Source: Alkalicoccobacillus gibsonii
GTDB lineage: Bacteria; Bacillota; Bacilli; Bacillales; Bacillaceae_D
Reading direction: 5' to 3'
DNA length: 64,000 nucleotides
NCBI RefSeq assembly: GCF_016798245.1
Contig: NZ_JAEUZA010000001.1
Location: 604,221-668,220, forward strand
Under the pieces are notes generated by a model that was not told the origin of the DNA, did not search any database, and worked only from the letters and a program-made list of their open reading frames with translations. This document shows positions 8,734 through 16,913 of this stretch, piece after piece (within the stretch, counting starts at the first letter, position 1; each line of letters opens with the position of its first letter). Both the position numbers and the translations under genes were made by a program.

Positions 8734-9921
8734 ATGAAATTAGCAAAAAGAGTAGATGCACTTACACCATCAAGCACTTTAGCCATTACAGCCAAAGCAA
8801 AAGAATTAAAAGCACAAGGGCATGATGTAATTGGTCTTGGCGCAGGAGAGCCTGATTTTAATACACCACAATACATTATAGATGCGGCGGTTAAGTCAAT
8901 GGAGGAGGGACATACAAAGTATACCCCTGCTGCAGGACTTCCTTCTCTAAAAAAAGCAGTAATTGATAAACTGAGTCAAGATCAAAAGCTTGAGTATTCA
9001 GCAGACCAAATCTTTGTAGGGACAGGTGCTAAGCATGTTCTATATACACTGTTTCAGGCTTTATTAGATGAGGGAGATGAAGTAATCATTCCAACTCCTT
9101 ATTGGGTAAGCTATCCGGAGCAAGTGAAATTAGCATCAGGAGAACCTGTTTATGTGACAGGTCATGAGGAGTCTGGATTTAAGTTAACACCTGAACAGTT
9201 GGATTCAGCCATTACGTCAAAAACACGTGCACTAATCCTGAATTCACCGAGTAACCCGACTGGAGCGATGTACTCTAAAGAGGAACTTCAAGCGCTTGGT
9301 GAGGTTGCCTTAAAGCATAATCTTCTCATCGTATCAGATGAAATTTATGAGAAATTGATTTATGATGGAGCCACACATACATCGATTGCAGAAGTGAGCC
9401 CAGAGCTTAAAGCACAAACAATCATAATTAATGGTGTATCCAAGTCTCATTCCATGACTGGCTGGAGAATCGGCTATGCTGCGGGCGATGCAACACTTAT
9501 TAAAGCAATGACGAATTTAGCTAGTCATAGTACATCAAATCCAACAACAAGTGCTCAGTATGGTGCAATTGCAGCCTATAGCGAGGATGATGGATCAGTT
9601 GAAACCATGCGACAAGCATTTGAAGAGCGTTTAAATGCCGCGTATGAAAAGCTCATTCAAATTCCTGGTGTAACCTGCGTTAAACCAAAGGGAGCTTTTT
9701 ATCTCTTCCCAAATGTTCGTAAGACGGTTGAAGCATGCGGATACACAGATGTTGATGCGTGGGTTGAAGCATTACTTGAAGAAGAAAAAGTAGCGCTTGT
9801 TCCTGGATCAGGCTTTGGTGCTCCGGATAATGTTCGTTTGTCCTATGCTACATCACTTGATCAATTTTTAGCGGCACTTGAGCGAATTGAGCGATTTGTT
9901 CAAACGAAAACAAAAGGATAA
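8734..9921 (+). CDS. aspB: Aspartate aminotransferase (class I PLP enzyme)
   Basis: AspB interconverts aspartate/2-oxoglutarate and oxaloacetate/glutamate. The 395-aa product shows fold-type I PLP motifs: GAGEPDFNTP, NSPSNPTGAMYSKEEL, SDEIYEKLIYDG and the PLP-lysine region NGVSKSHSMTGWRIGYAAG, with the Schiff-base lysine at residue 237. The ATG at 8734 (AGGAGAGGG upstream, first residues MKLAKRVDALTPS) is chosen over the in-frame ATG at 8677, which lacks homology and a ribosome site. It is followed by asnS, so aspartate supply and asparaginyl-tRNA synthesis are genetically linked. Confidence 0.95.
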   Translation: MKLAKRVDALTPSSTLAITAKAKELKAQGHDVIGLGAGEPDFNTPQYIIDAAVKSMEEGHTKYTPAAGLPSLKKAVIDKLSQDQKLEYSADQIFVGTGAKHVLYTLFQALLDEGDEVIIPTPYWVSYPEQVKLASGEPVYVTGHEESGFKLTPEQLDSAITSKTRALILNSPSNPTGAMYSKEELQALGEVALKHNLLIVSDEIYEKLIYDGATHTSIAEVSPELKAQTIIINGVSKSHSMTGWRIGYAAGDATLIKAMTNLASHSTSNPTTSAQYGAIAAYSEDDGSVETMRQAFEERLNAAYEKLIQIPGVTCVKPKGAFYLFPNVRKTVEACGYTDVDAWVEALLEEEKVALVPGSGFGAPDNVRLSYATSLDQFLAALERIERFVQTKTKG

Positions 9922-9936
9922 CATCCTTTTGTTTTC
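9906..9936 (+). terminator. Perfect 14-bp hairpin over the aspB stop codon
   Basis: Bases 9906-9919 (GAAAACAAAAGGAT) pair perfectly with 9923-9936 (ATCCTTTTGTTTTC) around a 3-nt loop that includes part of the aspB TAA. The 3' arm is T rich but no long U tract follows. It may be an attenuator or mRNA processing signal between aspB and asnS, whose ribosome site is at 9961-9965. Confidence 0.6.
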
Positions 9937-9972
9937 CTACATAGAAAGTAACTAGATATCGGAGGATATAAA

Positions 9973-11265
9973 ATGAAAACAACCATTTCGAAAATTGGAG
10001 CGTACGCAGATCAAGAAGTAACTATCGGTGCGTGGTTAGCAAATAAACGTTCAAGTGGAAAGATTGCCTTTCTACAGCTTCGTGACGGAATTGGATTTAT
10101 TCAAGGCGTTGTTGTTAAAGCTGATGTTGGAGAAGATTTATTTGCGCAAGCAAAAAATATAACACAAGAAAGCGCTTTGTATGTTACGGGTACAGTTCGT
10201 GCGGAGGAACGATCTCCATCAGGATATGAATTAACGGTTACAGGATTTACTGTAATAAGTGAGTCTAAAGATTATCCAATTACACCTAAAAAACATGGAA
10301 CGGATTTCTTAATGGATCACCGCCATTTATGGTTGCGTTCAAAACGTCAACAGGCAGTGATGAAAATCCGTGATCAAATCATACACGCAACATACGAGTT
10401 CTTTCACGAGCATGGTTTCTCTAAGCTCGATTCACCAATCCTAACAGGAAGCTCTCCTGAGGGGACATCTGAATTATTCGCGACAAAGTATTTTGATGAG
10501 GATGCATATCTGTCTCAAAGTGGTCAATTGTATGCAGAAGCAGGTGCAATGGCTCTAGGAAGAGTTTTTACATTTGGTCCTACCTTCCGAGCGGAGAAGT
10601 CTAAAACGCGTCGCCATTTAATAGAGTTTTGGATGATCGAGCCGGAGATGGCTTTTGTTGAATTTGATGAAAACCTAGAGTGGCAAGAGAGATATGTGTC
10701 TCATTTAGCTGCTTCAGTGCTTGAGAACAATCAAATCGAGTTAAAAACACTTGGAAGAGATTTATCTAAGCTTGAAGCGATTCAAGCTCCATTCCCACGT
10801 ATTACGTATGACGAAGCACTTAAGCTTTTACACGAAAAAGGCTTTGATGATATTAGTTGGGGAGACGATTTTGGTTCCCCACATGAAACAGCTATCGCTG
10901 AGCATTATGATAAGCCTGTATTTATCACACATTATCCAACATCGTTAAAACCATTCTATATGCAGCCTGATCCAAATCGTGATGATGTTGTATTATGTGC
11001 AGATTTAATTGCTCCAGAAGGGTACGGAGAGGTCATTGGTGGTTCTGAACGTATCCATGATTATGATCTACTGAAACAGCGTATTGCTGAGCATAACCTA
11101 TCTGAGGAAACATACGAATGGTATTTAGATCTTCGTAAATATGGGTCTGTGCCGCATTCTGGTTTTGGTCTTGGCTTAGAGCGTACAGTTGCCTGGTTGT
11201 CAGGGGTAGAGCATGTTCGTGAAACCATCCCATTCCCTCGTTTATTAAATCGTTTATACCCTTAA
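9973..11265 (+). CDS. asnS: Asparaginyl-tRNA synthetase
   Basis: The 430-aa product is a class IIb aminoacyl-tRNA synthetase. An N-terminal OB-fold anticodon-binding domain (about 1-110) is followed by the catalytic domain. Class II motif 2 is visible as [17 protein letters not shown] and motif 3 as [29 protein letters not shown] lies before motif 2. It attaches Asn to tRNA-Asn in the cytoplasm. The segment [13 protein letters not shown] fits AsnS rather than AspS or LysS. The ribosome site GGAGG is 8 bp from the ATG. A strong terminator follows, ending the aspB-asnS unit. Confidence 0.96.
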   Translation: MKTTISKIGAYADQEVTIGAWLANKRSSGKIAFLQLRDGIGFIQGVVVKADVGEDLFAQAKNITQESALYVTGTVRAEERSPSGYELTVTGFTVISESKDYPITPKKHGTDFLMDHRHLWLRSKRQQAVMKIRDQIIHATYEFFHEHGFSKLDSPILTGSSPEGTSELFATKYFDEDAYLSQSGQLYAEAGAMALGRVFTFGPTFRAEKSKTRRHLIEFWMIEPEMAFVEFDENLEWQERYVSHLAASVLENNQIELKTLGRDLSKLEAIQAPFPRITYDEALKLLHEKGFDDISWGDDFGSPHETAIAEHYDKPVFITHYPTSLKPFYMQPDPNRDDVVLCADLIAPEGYGEVIGGSERIHDYDLLKQRIAEHNLSEETYEWYLDLRKYGSVPHSGFGLGLERTVAWLSGVEHVRETIPFPRLLNRLYP

Positions 11266-11277
11266 TGTGAAAAGCAT

Positions 11278-11313
11278 AGAGGTCGGTGGTAACTCTTACC
11301 GATCTCTTTTTTT
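11278..11313 (+). terminator. Intrinsic terminator after asnS
   Basis: AGAGGTCGGT (11278-11287) pairs with ACCGATCTCT (11298-11307) with one G-T pair, then seven T residues (11307-11313). Confidence 0.9.
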
Positions 11314-11346
11314 CATTTTGTTTATGGTCAAGCCCGTTCCACTCCA

Positions 11347-11355
11347 TGTTATAAT
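11347..11355 (+). promoter_or_regulatory. Extended -10 promoter for dnaD
   Basis: TGTTATAAT is a perfect extended -10 starting 28 bp before the dnaD ATG and just after the asnS terminator. No clear -35 is present (TGGTCA at 11325-11330 would give a 19-bp spacer). Confidence 0.55.
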
Positions 11356-11375
11356 AGCTTGTGAGGTGTTGAAAG

Positions 11376-12077
11376 ATGAACAAAAATCAGTTTGCTAAAT
11401 GGATGGCGCAAAAGCAAGTAACCATCCCAGCTTTATTACTTGAAAACTATACCGTACTCGGTTTAAACGAACAGGAGCTTATCGCGCTTCTTCATATACA
11501 ATCATTTTTAGATCAAGGGGAACGGTTTGTTACCCCGATGCAGTTAAGTGAACGAATGACACTTAGTCATGAGGACTGTACAAAGCTATTAAGTAAATTA
11601 ATCCGGTCTCAAATGCTTTCACTTGAGAAGAACTCAGACGAATCTGGAATGTTTTATGAAACGTACTCATTGGAGCCTTTATGGCTGAGATTGATTGAGT
11701 GTTTAGAAGCAGAAAATCAACGTACAAATGAAAATCAGTCCATAGAACTCGAAGGTAAGCTATATAAGCAAGTAGAACAAGAATTCGGAAGACCCTTATC
11801 ACCAATTGAAGGTGAGACGTTGTCAATGTGGATTGATCAAGACAAGCATCAACCTGAATTAATTTTCGCTGCGCTAAAAGAGGCAGTCATTTCCGGTAAG
11901 TTAAACTTCAGATACATTGATCGTATTCTATTTGAATGGAAGAAAAATGGCATCCGGACGCCAGAGCAAGCTCGAACCCATAGTGAAAAATTTAGAAATC
12001 ATACTCAGACAAGAAAGCCTGCAAAAGAAGTGGTTCAAACCAATTCCGTTCCTGGGTTCAACTGGCTGGAGCAATAA
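11376..12077 (+). CDS. dnaD: DNA replication initiation protein DnaD
   Basis: DnaD helps load the replicative helicase at oriC and at restart sites in low-GC Gram-positives. The 233-aa product has the N-terminal winged-helix domain (about 20-115, with LNEQELIALLHIQSFLDQG and MQLSERMTLSHEDC). The C-terminal DnaD/DnaB-like domain (about 130-200) has the signature FGRPLSPIEGETLSMW and NFRYIDRILFEWKKNGI (the YxxxIlxxW type). Its start follows GAGGTG. It is followed closely by nth, which in B. subtilis is also the downstream neighbour. Confidence 0.95.
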   Translation: MNKNQFAKWMAQKQVTIPALLLENYTVLGLNEQELIALLHIQSFLDQGERFVTPMQLSERMTLSHEDCTKLLSKLIRSQMLSLEKNSDESGMFYETYSLEPLWLRLIECLEAENQRTNENQSIELEGKLYKQVEQEFGRPLSPIEGETLSMWIDQDKHQPELIFAALKEAVISGKLNFRYIDRILFEWKKNGIRTPEQARTHSEKFRNHTQTRKPAKEVVQTNSVPGFNWLEQ

Positions 12078-12093
12078 AAGGAGAAGCATTTGC

Positions 12094-12753
12094 ATGTTAA
12101 GTAAAAAAGCAACGATACATGCCATCGATGTGATGGGTGAACTTTTTCCCGAAGCAGAATGCGAATTAGTTCACAAGAACCCGTTTGAATTATTAATTGC
12201 GGTTGTGTTATCAGCCCAATGTACTGATGAACTTGTTAACCGAGTGACACCGGCCCTCTTTGAGAAATATCAAACGCCAGCTGATTACGTAAATGTACCT
12301 GTTGAAGAACTTGAAAAGGATATCCGATCCATTGGATTATTTCGAAGCAAAGCTAAAAACATCCAAAAGCTTTCACAGTCATTAATTAATCAATACGGTG
12401 GAGAGGTCCCGAAAACAAGAGATGAGTTAGTTGGACTCGCAGGTGTTGGACGCAAAACGGCAAATGTTGTAACGTCCGTTGCATTTGGTGTACCAGCAAT
12501 CGCAGTGGATACGCATGTGGAACGCGTAAGTAAACGACTAGGGATCTGTCGCTGGAAAGACAATGTAAAAGTTGTAGAAGAAACGTTGATGAAGAAGCTA
12601 CCAGAAGAGGTATGGTCTGATGCACATCATCGAATGATCTTTTTTGGTCGTTACCATTGCAAAGCCCAATCACCTAAATGCTCCACCTGTCCATTACTCG
12701 ATGAGTGTCGCGAGGGTAAAAAGCGAATGAAAGAGAGGCTAACCAAAGCATGA
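12094..12753 (+). CDS. nth: Endonuclease III
   Basis: Nth is a DNA glycosylase/AP lyase that removes oxidised pyrimidines. The 219-aa protein has the helix-hairpin-helix LAGVGRKTANVV with catalytic Lys121, catalytic Asp139 in VDTHVERV, and a complete 4Fe-4S loop C-x6-C-x2-C-x5-C at Cys189, 196, 199 and 205. The ATG at 12094 follows AAAGGAGAAG and gives the family N-terminus; the in-frame ATG at 11917 lies inside dnaD and is rejected. The stop overlaps the ypoC start by 4 bp (ATGA). Confidence 0.96.
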   Translation: MLSKKATIHAIDVMGELFPEAECELVHKNPFELLIAVVLSAQCTDELVNRVTPALFEKYQTPADYVNVPVEELEKDIRSIGLFRSKAKNIQKLSQSLINQYGGEVPKTRDELVGLAGVGRKTANVVTSVAFGVPAIAVDTHVERVSKRLGICRWKDNVKVVEETLMKKLPEEVWSDAHHRMIFFGRYHCKAQSPKCSTCPLLDECREGKKRMKERLTKA

Positions 12754-13253
12754 CACAGGTTCCTGAAGCATTTTGTCGTTCTCCGTTTTATGAGCAACAT
12801 TCAAAGATAAACTGTGACTCTTTTAAACGGGGTGAAAATAATCAGTGGCCTCTTTTCTATTTTGATATGAACATATGTGATCAAGCCCATGCCTGGAGTA
12901 GGGACGTGTATCTTCCGCAATTATTTACACGTTGGTATGAGCTTGATCACGTGCTATCTATTTATCATGAAGAGGAAGATAAAGCGAAGGTGGCAAGCGT
13001 AACCCCAGAGTATACAGCCTTGCTACTCGAAGCGCTGTTCTGGATTAATCATCAACTTGTGCCTACACTTATACATATTGAAGACAACATTAAAGAATTA
13101 ACCTATACACCGCCAAACAGTCGCGAGCGGATCGAATTTGTTTTGCTGGCACCTCATCGGTATCGTAGTTTTGTTCAAATGAAATCATTTATGGAAGAGC
13201 TTGAGAAGTTATATGCTCGAGTAAAAATACTTGAAGCAAAAAGCACAAATTGA
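12750..13253 (+). CDS. ypoC: YpoC-like conserved protein
   Basis: The 167-aa soluble protein starts four bases inside nth, so translation is probably coupled. It has no signal peptide, membrane span or catalytic motif that I can identify. It is helix rich, with conserved-looking blocks LLEALFWINHQLVPTLIHIE and PPNSRERIEFVLLAPHRY. Position after dnaD-nth is the same as ypoC in B. subtilis, and the length agrees. Function unknown. In B. subtilis ypoC is next to ponA; here dynA is inserted between them. Confidence 0.85.
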   Translation: MTQVPEAFCRSPFYEQHSKINCDSFKRGENNQWPLFYFDMNICDQAHAWSRDVYLPQLFTRWYELDHVLSIYHEEEDKAKVASVTPEYTALLLEALFWINHQLVPTLIHIEDNIKELTYTPPNSRERIEFVLLAPHRYRSFVQMKSFMEELEKLYARVKILEAKSTN

Positions 13254-13270
13254 AAGGGGCTACCTTTTAA

Positions 13271-16200
13271 ATGCAGACATCTGAGATTCAGTGGACGGAT
13301 AGCGAACAGAAACGATTTAATGTGATTACACAGAAACAATCAAACAAACGATTTCAGATAGCTTTTTGTGGTCATTTTTCAGCTGGGAAATCAACACTAC
13401 TCAATGAATTTATAGGTTCAGCGGTATTACCTACAAGCCCTATTCCAACTAGCGCAAATATCATATCGATTCAGTACGGTGATTTAGGAGTCGTCGTTAA
13501 ATCAAGAGAAACACATGAGCAAAAGTGGGAAGGTCATATCCCGTGGGAAAAAGTAGCCGAATGGGGAAGAGATGGCGTCTCTATAGAAGAGGTAGCAATC
13601 TACGCTCCTCTTACTTTTCTTCAGAATGATGCTGCTGTATTTGATACACCTGGAGTAGACTCTACAGATCCTACACATCAGTCGATTACAATGGAAGCGC
13701 TATATTCGATGGATATGATTGTATATGTGATGGACTATAATCATGTACAATCTGAAACAAACCTATATTTCTTAAAGCAATTAAGTCAAGAAAAGAAGCC
13801 ACTTTACATCGTGATTAATCAAGTAGATAAGCATGATGACTCGGAGCTTACATTTGAAACCTTTCAAACAAGTGTTAAAACGGTTTTTGATCAATGGAAG
13901 ATTCAAACATCAAGAATTTTTTACACAACAATGAAAAAAAGAAATCATCCGCTTAATCAATTCACGGAGCTAGAACGTGAGCTTAAATCGATATTATATC
14001 AAGGTAGACAGTTAGCTGAGCATTCAGTTACTCGTCTTAAGCAAGGATTTTACTTAAGTCAGGCTGCTAGGGCCCATGAAGAGGGAGAAGCAGAGACTGA
14101 AGTAGTCATTTCAGCTATGCAAGAAAAGGGATTTCAAGAATCTGATCTTGAACGACAAGAAGAATTGACCCGTCAAAAAGCATGGCTTCAAACGGCAAAT
14201 AAACAATTCATCGAAGAGTATGAATCGAAGTGGGAGCCTTTATTTAAGCAAGTAACGATCTTTCCTGCTACGACAACCGATCTAGTCAGAGAGTGGTTAG
14301 AAGCAATGGACCCTTCGTTTAAAATGGGACTATTATTTTCTAAAAAGAAAACGGAGCAGGAGAGGGAGCGTCGACTTGAGGCGTTAATCCAAGAAGCTCA
14401 GGATAAGGTAAATAGTCAGCTTACCTTTCATTTACAACAATTGTTCGAAGAAGTGGATCGCTCAAAACTTCGTCATAAAGATAAGGTCGATGAGGCCATC
14501 CAGTCATTCACATATGAGATCACTCCAGAATTCTTTCTCTCCCATGTGAAGACAGGTCCAAAAAATAGAGAATATGTGTATACATTTACTAAAGAACGGA
14601 CGGCTGCCATCGTGCGCGATGTCAGAGAAAGGGCTAGACAATTAATTGAACTAATGGCGAACGAGCAACAAGAGTATTGGCATCATGAGCTAAACGAAGT
14701 AGAGAAAGAATTAAGCCGTCTTAAACAAGTAGAAACATTCGCATATAAAGTGCATACAATTAAAGCCGAAACGGCTCTATTAATTGAAAAGTGTGAGCAA
14801 GAGGCCGCACAATTCGATGATGCAGGACTACTTGAACGAAAGATCGATGAAGCAAAAAATATTGGAATACCAGATCAATCTGAGGAGCAGATTGTATGGA
14901 CTGATGTAAACGAGGGGCCACAATGGCTAGAAACATCCGAAGAAGATCCATTGGAGTTAACGGTCTCGTCCACTAGCTATGATGCTAGCTGGTTGGAGCA
15001 CGTTAAAGAGGCTATTGCACCTTATCATCAGACGAAGGCGTTACAATATGAGAGAACTCAATTACGGTTGCGGATTGAGCGTGCGCAAAAGCAGTCCTTT
15101 GTCATTTCTCTTTTTGGTGCGTTCAGCGCAGGCAAATCCAGTTTCGCAAATGCCATATTAGGGGACGCTGTGTTACCTGTTTCACCTCACCCGACAACAG
15201 CCACGGTCAGTACGGTTAAGCAATCCGATGCAGAGCATCCAGATGGTACCGCAACCGTTCAAGTGAAATCAAGAGAAGAGCTGACTGAAGAGATACGTAT
15301 GGTTGCCTCAAAACTTGATGTGGACTTAACAGTTGAAACGATATCAAGTTGGGTTCAAATGGATATGAAACAATTAACGAGCTGGCAAAAAACATATGCA
15401 GAATATTTGAACGTTCTAAAGAAAAGCTTAGCTCAAACAAATTGGACATTAGGTGAAATGTTTTCCGTTAGTCACAATGAGTTAGCTGAGCTTGTAGCTG
15501 ATGAGAGCTATGCTAGTTTACTACATTCCGTCACCGTTTTTCACGATTGTGAATTCACGAAAAAAGGACTTGTTCTAGTTGATACGCCTGGTGTAAATTC
15601 AATCCACGGTCGACACACCAATGTAGCGTTTAATCAATTAAGACAATCAGATGCTATTTTTTATGTGACGTATTATAATCATGCTTTTTCAAAATCGGAC
15701 CAACTCTTTTTAGAACAAATGGGTAAGATTAATGAATCCTTTCAAACAGATAAATTGTATTTCATTGTGAATGCAGCTGATTTAGCAAGTAGTGAACGTG
15801 AGTTAAATGGTGTAAAGCAGCACGTATCTTCTCAATTACAAACACTTGGGATCCAAGAGCCGAGACTTTATGCCGCATCAAGTAAGCAAGGCTTAAAAGC
15901 AAAGCTCGAACAAGCAGATTTGGAGACTGACTTTTCTCGATTTGAAGCGTATTTTTACCAGCAAATTGTTCAAGAATTACAATCCTTAAGCTATCGCTTA
16001 CTTGAAGAGGAAGTAGATCGTTATCTTAAGAAAGTAAAAGAGAGCATCCAATTTGCTCGTTCTGAAAAATCACAACAAATTCAAATGAAACAAAAGCTGG
16101 CTACTGATATTGCACTCTGGAAACAAGAGATTGATGACTCTTCAGTGCAATCGATCCAAAATAAAATAAAGCAGGAAGCCATGCAATTATTTTTATATTT

Positions 16201-16843
16201 ACGAGATCGTGTAGGGTATAGGCTGAGAGATGAATTCTCAGAATATATAAATGTTGCAACTATTCGAGGACGAAATCGTAAAGAAAAAAGACAGGTTCTG
16301 AAACAAATGATCACAGAATGGAGCCAAGAAGCTTCTTATTTTCTAGAACAAGAAACAAATGCGACTCATATGCGTCTTACTGTGGCGATGACAAAAGCGG
16401 CTTCTAAATGGTTAAAGGAATGGGAAGTACAATTGCAGCAAAAGCGACCAAGTTTTTATGTAGGGGAGTCGCTTGAGGACTTTGATCCATCCTTTAAAAA
16501 GCCCGAGTTCACTTTGCAAGTGAACCCAGAACAATACGTATCGATCTATACAACAGATAAAGCTTTTTTCGAGGGTCAGCAAATTCGAAATCTCAAAGAA
16601 CAGCTATTAAAAGAGGCTTCTGCGGCTGCCTCTACACTGTTACTTGCTGAAGAAGAGATAACAGCAAATCAACTTGGTTTAATCCTTACACAAGAGGAAA
16701 ACAATATTAAGAAGCTATTAAAAGAAGCATTAGATCGAGAATTAAGCCAACTAGATGCTTTAACGAATGAAAAGGAAATTGTTTCGCTTGAAGCGGAGTA
16801 TCAAGAGGTTCAATCAAAAGCAGTCGGATCTCTAGGGTTGTAG
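13271..16843 (+). CDS. dynA: Double dynamin-like GTPase DynA
   Basis: The 1190-aa protein consists of two fused dynamin-like units. Unit 1 has the G1 P-loop GHFSAGKST at residues 34-42, G3 FDTPGVDS and G4 VINQVDKHD. Unit 2 has G1 GAFSAGKSS at residues 616-624, G3 VDTPGVNS and a weaker G4 (FIVNAADLA). Long coiled-coil stalk regions follow each GTPase domain, and a hydrophobic paddle-like stretch is expected in unit 1 near VTIFPATTTDLV. Size and layout match B. subtilis DynA (YpbR), which fuses and protects membranes under phage or antibiotic stress. The role here is inferred. It lies 17 bp after ypoC and is followed by a bidirectional terminator. Confidence 0.93.
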   Translation: MQTSEIQWTDSEQKRFNVITQKQSNKRFQIAFCGHFSAGKSTLLNEFIGSAVLPTSPIPTSANIISIQYGDLGVVVKSRETHEQKWEGHIPWEKVAEWGRDGVSIEEVAIYAPLTFLQNDAAVFDTPGVDSTDPTHQSITMEALYSMDMIVYVMDYNHVQSETNLYFLKQLSQEKKPLYIVINQVDKHDDSELTFETFQTSVKTVFDQWKIQTSRIFYTTMKKRNHPLNQFTELERELKSILYQGRQLAEHSVTRLKQGFYLSQAARAHEEGEAETEVVISAMQEKGFQESDLERQEELTRQKAWLQTANKQFIEEYESKWEPLFKQVTIFPATTTDLVREWLEAMDPSFKMGLLFSKKKTEQERERRLEALIQEAQDKVNSQLTFHLQQLFEEVDRSKLRHKDKVDEAIQSFTYEITPEFFLSHVKTGPKNREYVYTFTKERTAAIVRDVRERARQLIELMANEQQEYWHHELNEVEKELSRLKQVETFAYKVHTIKAETALLIEKCEQEAAQFDDAGLLERKIDEAKNIGIPDQSEEQIVWTDVNEGPQWLETSEEDPLELTVSSTSYDASWLEHVKEAIAPYHQTKALQYERTQLRLRIERAQKQSFVISLFGAFSAGKSSFANAILGDAVLPVSPHPTTATVSTVKQSDAEHPDGTATVQVKSREELTEEIRMVASKLDVDLTVETISSWVQMDMKQLTSWQKTYAEYLNVLKKSLAQTNWTLGEMFSVSHNELAELVADESYASLLHSVTVFHDCEFTKKGLVLVDTPGVNSIHGRHTNVAFNQLRQSDAIFYVTYYNHAFSKSDQLFLEQMGKINESFQTDKLYFIVNAADLASSERELNGVKQHVSSQLQTLGIQEPRLYAASSKQGLKAKLEQADLETDFSRFEAYFYQQIVQELQSLSYRLLEEEVDRYLKKVKESIQFARSEKSQQIQMKQKLATDIALWKQEIDDSSVQSIQNKIKQEAMQLFLYLRDRVGYRLRDEFSEYINVATIRGRNRKEKRQVLKQMITEWSQEASYFLEQETNATHMRLTVAMTKAASKWLKEWEVQLQQKRPSFYVGESLEDFDPSFKKPEFTLQVNPEQYVSIYTTDKAFFEGQQIRNLKEQLLKEASAAASTLLLAEEEITANQLGLILTQEENNIKKLLKEALDRELSQLDALTNEKEIVSLEAEYQEVQSKAVGSLGL

Positions 16844-16860
16844 TTATTCGACCATAACAA

Positions 16861-16904
16861 AAAAACGGTGAATTTCCTTTAAGGAGATCCACCGTTTTTC
16901 ATTT
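16861..16904. terminator. Bidirectional terminator between dynA and ponA
   Basis: AAAAACGGTG (16861-16870) pairs with CACCGTTTTT (16890-16899); the interior also pairs (TTTCCTT with AAGGAGA). T runs occur on both strands, so it serves the convergent dynA and ponA. Confidence 0.9.
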
Positions 16905-16913
16905 TATTATTGA

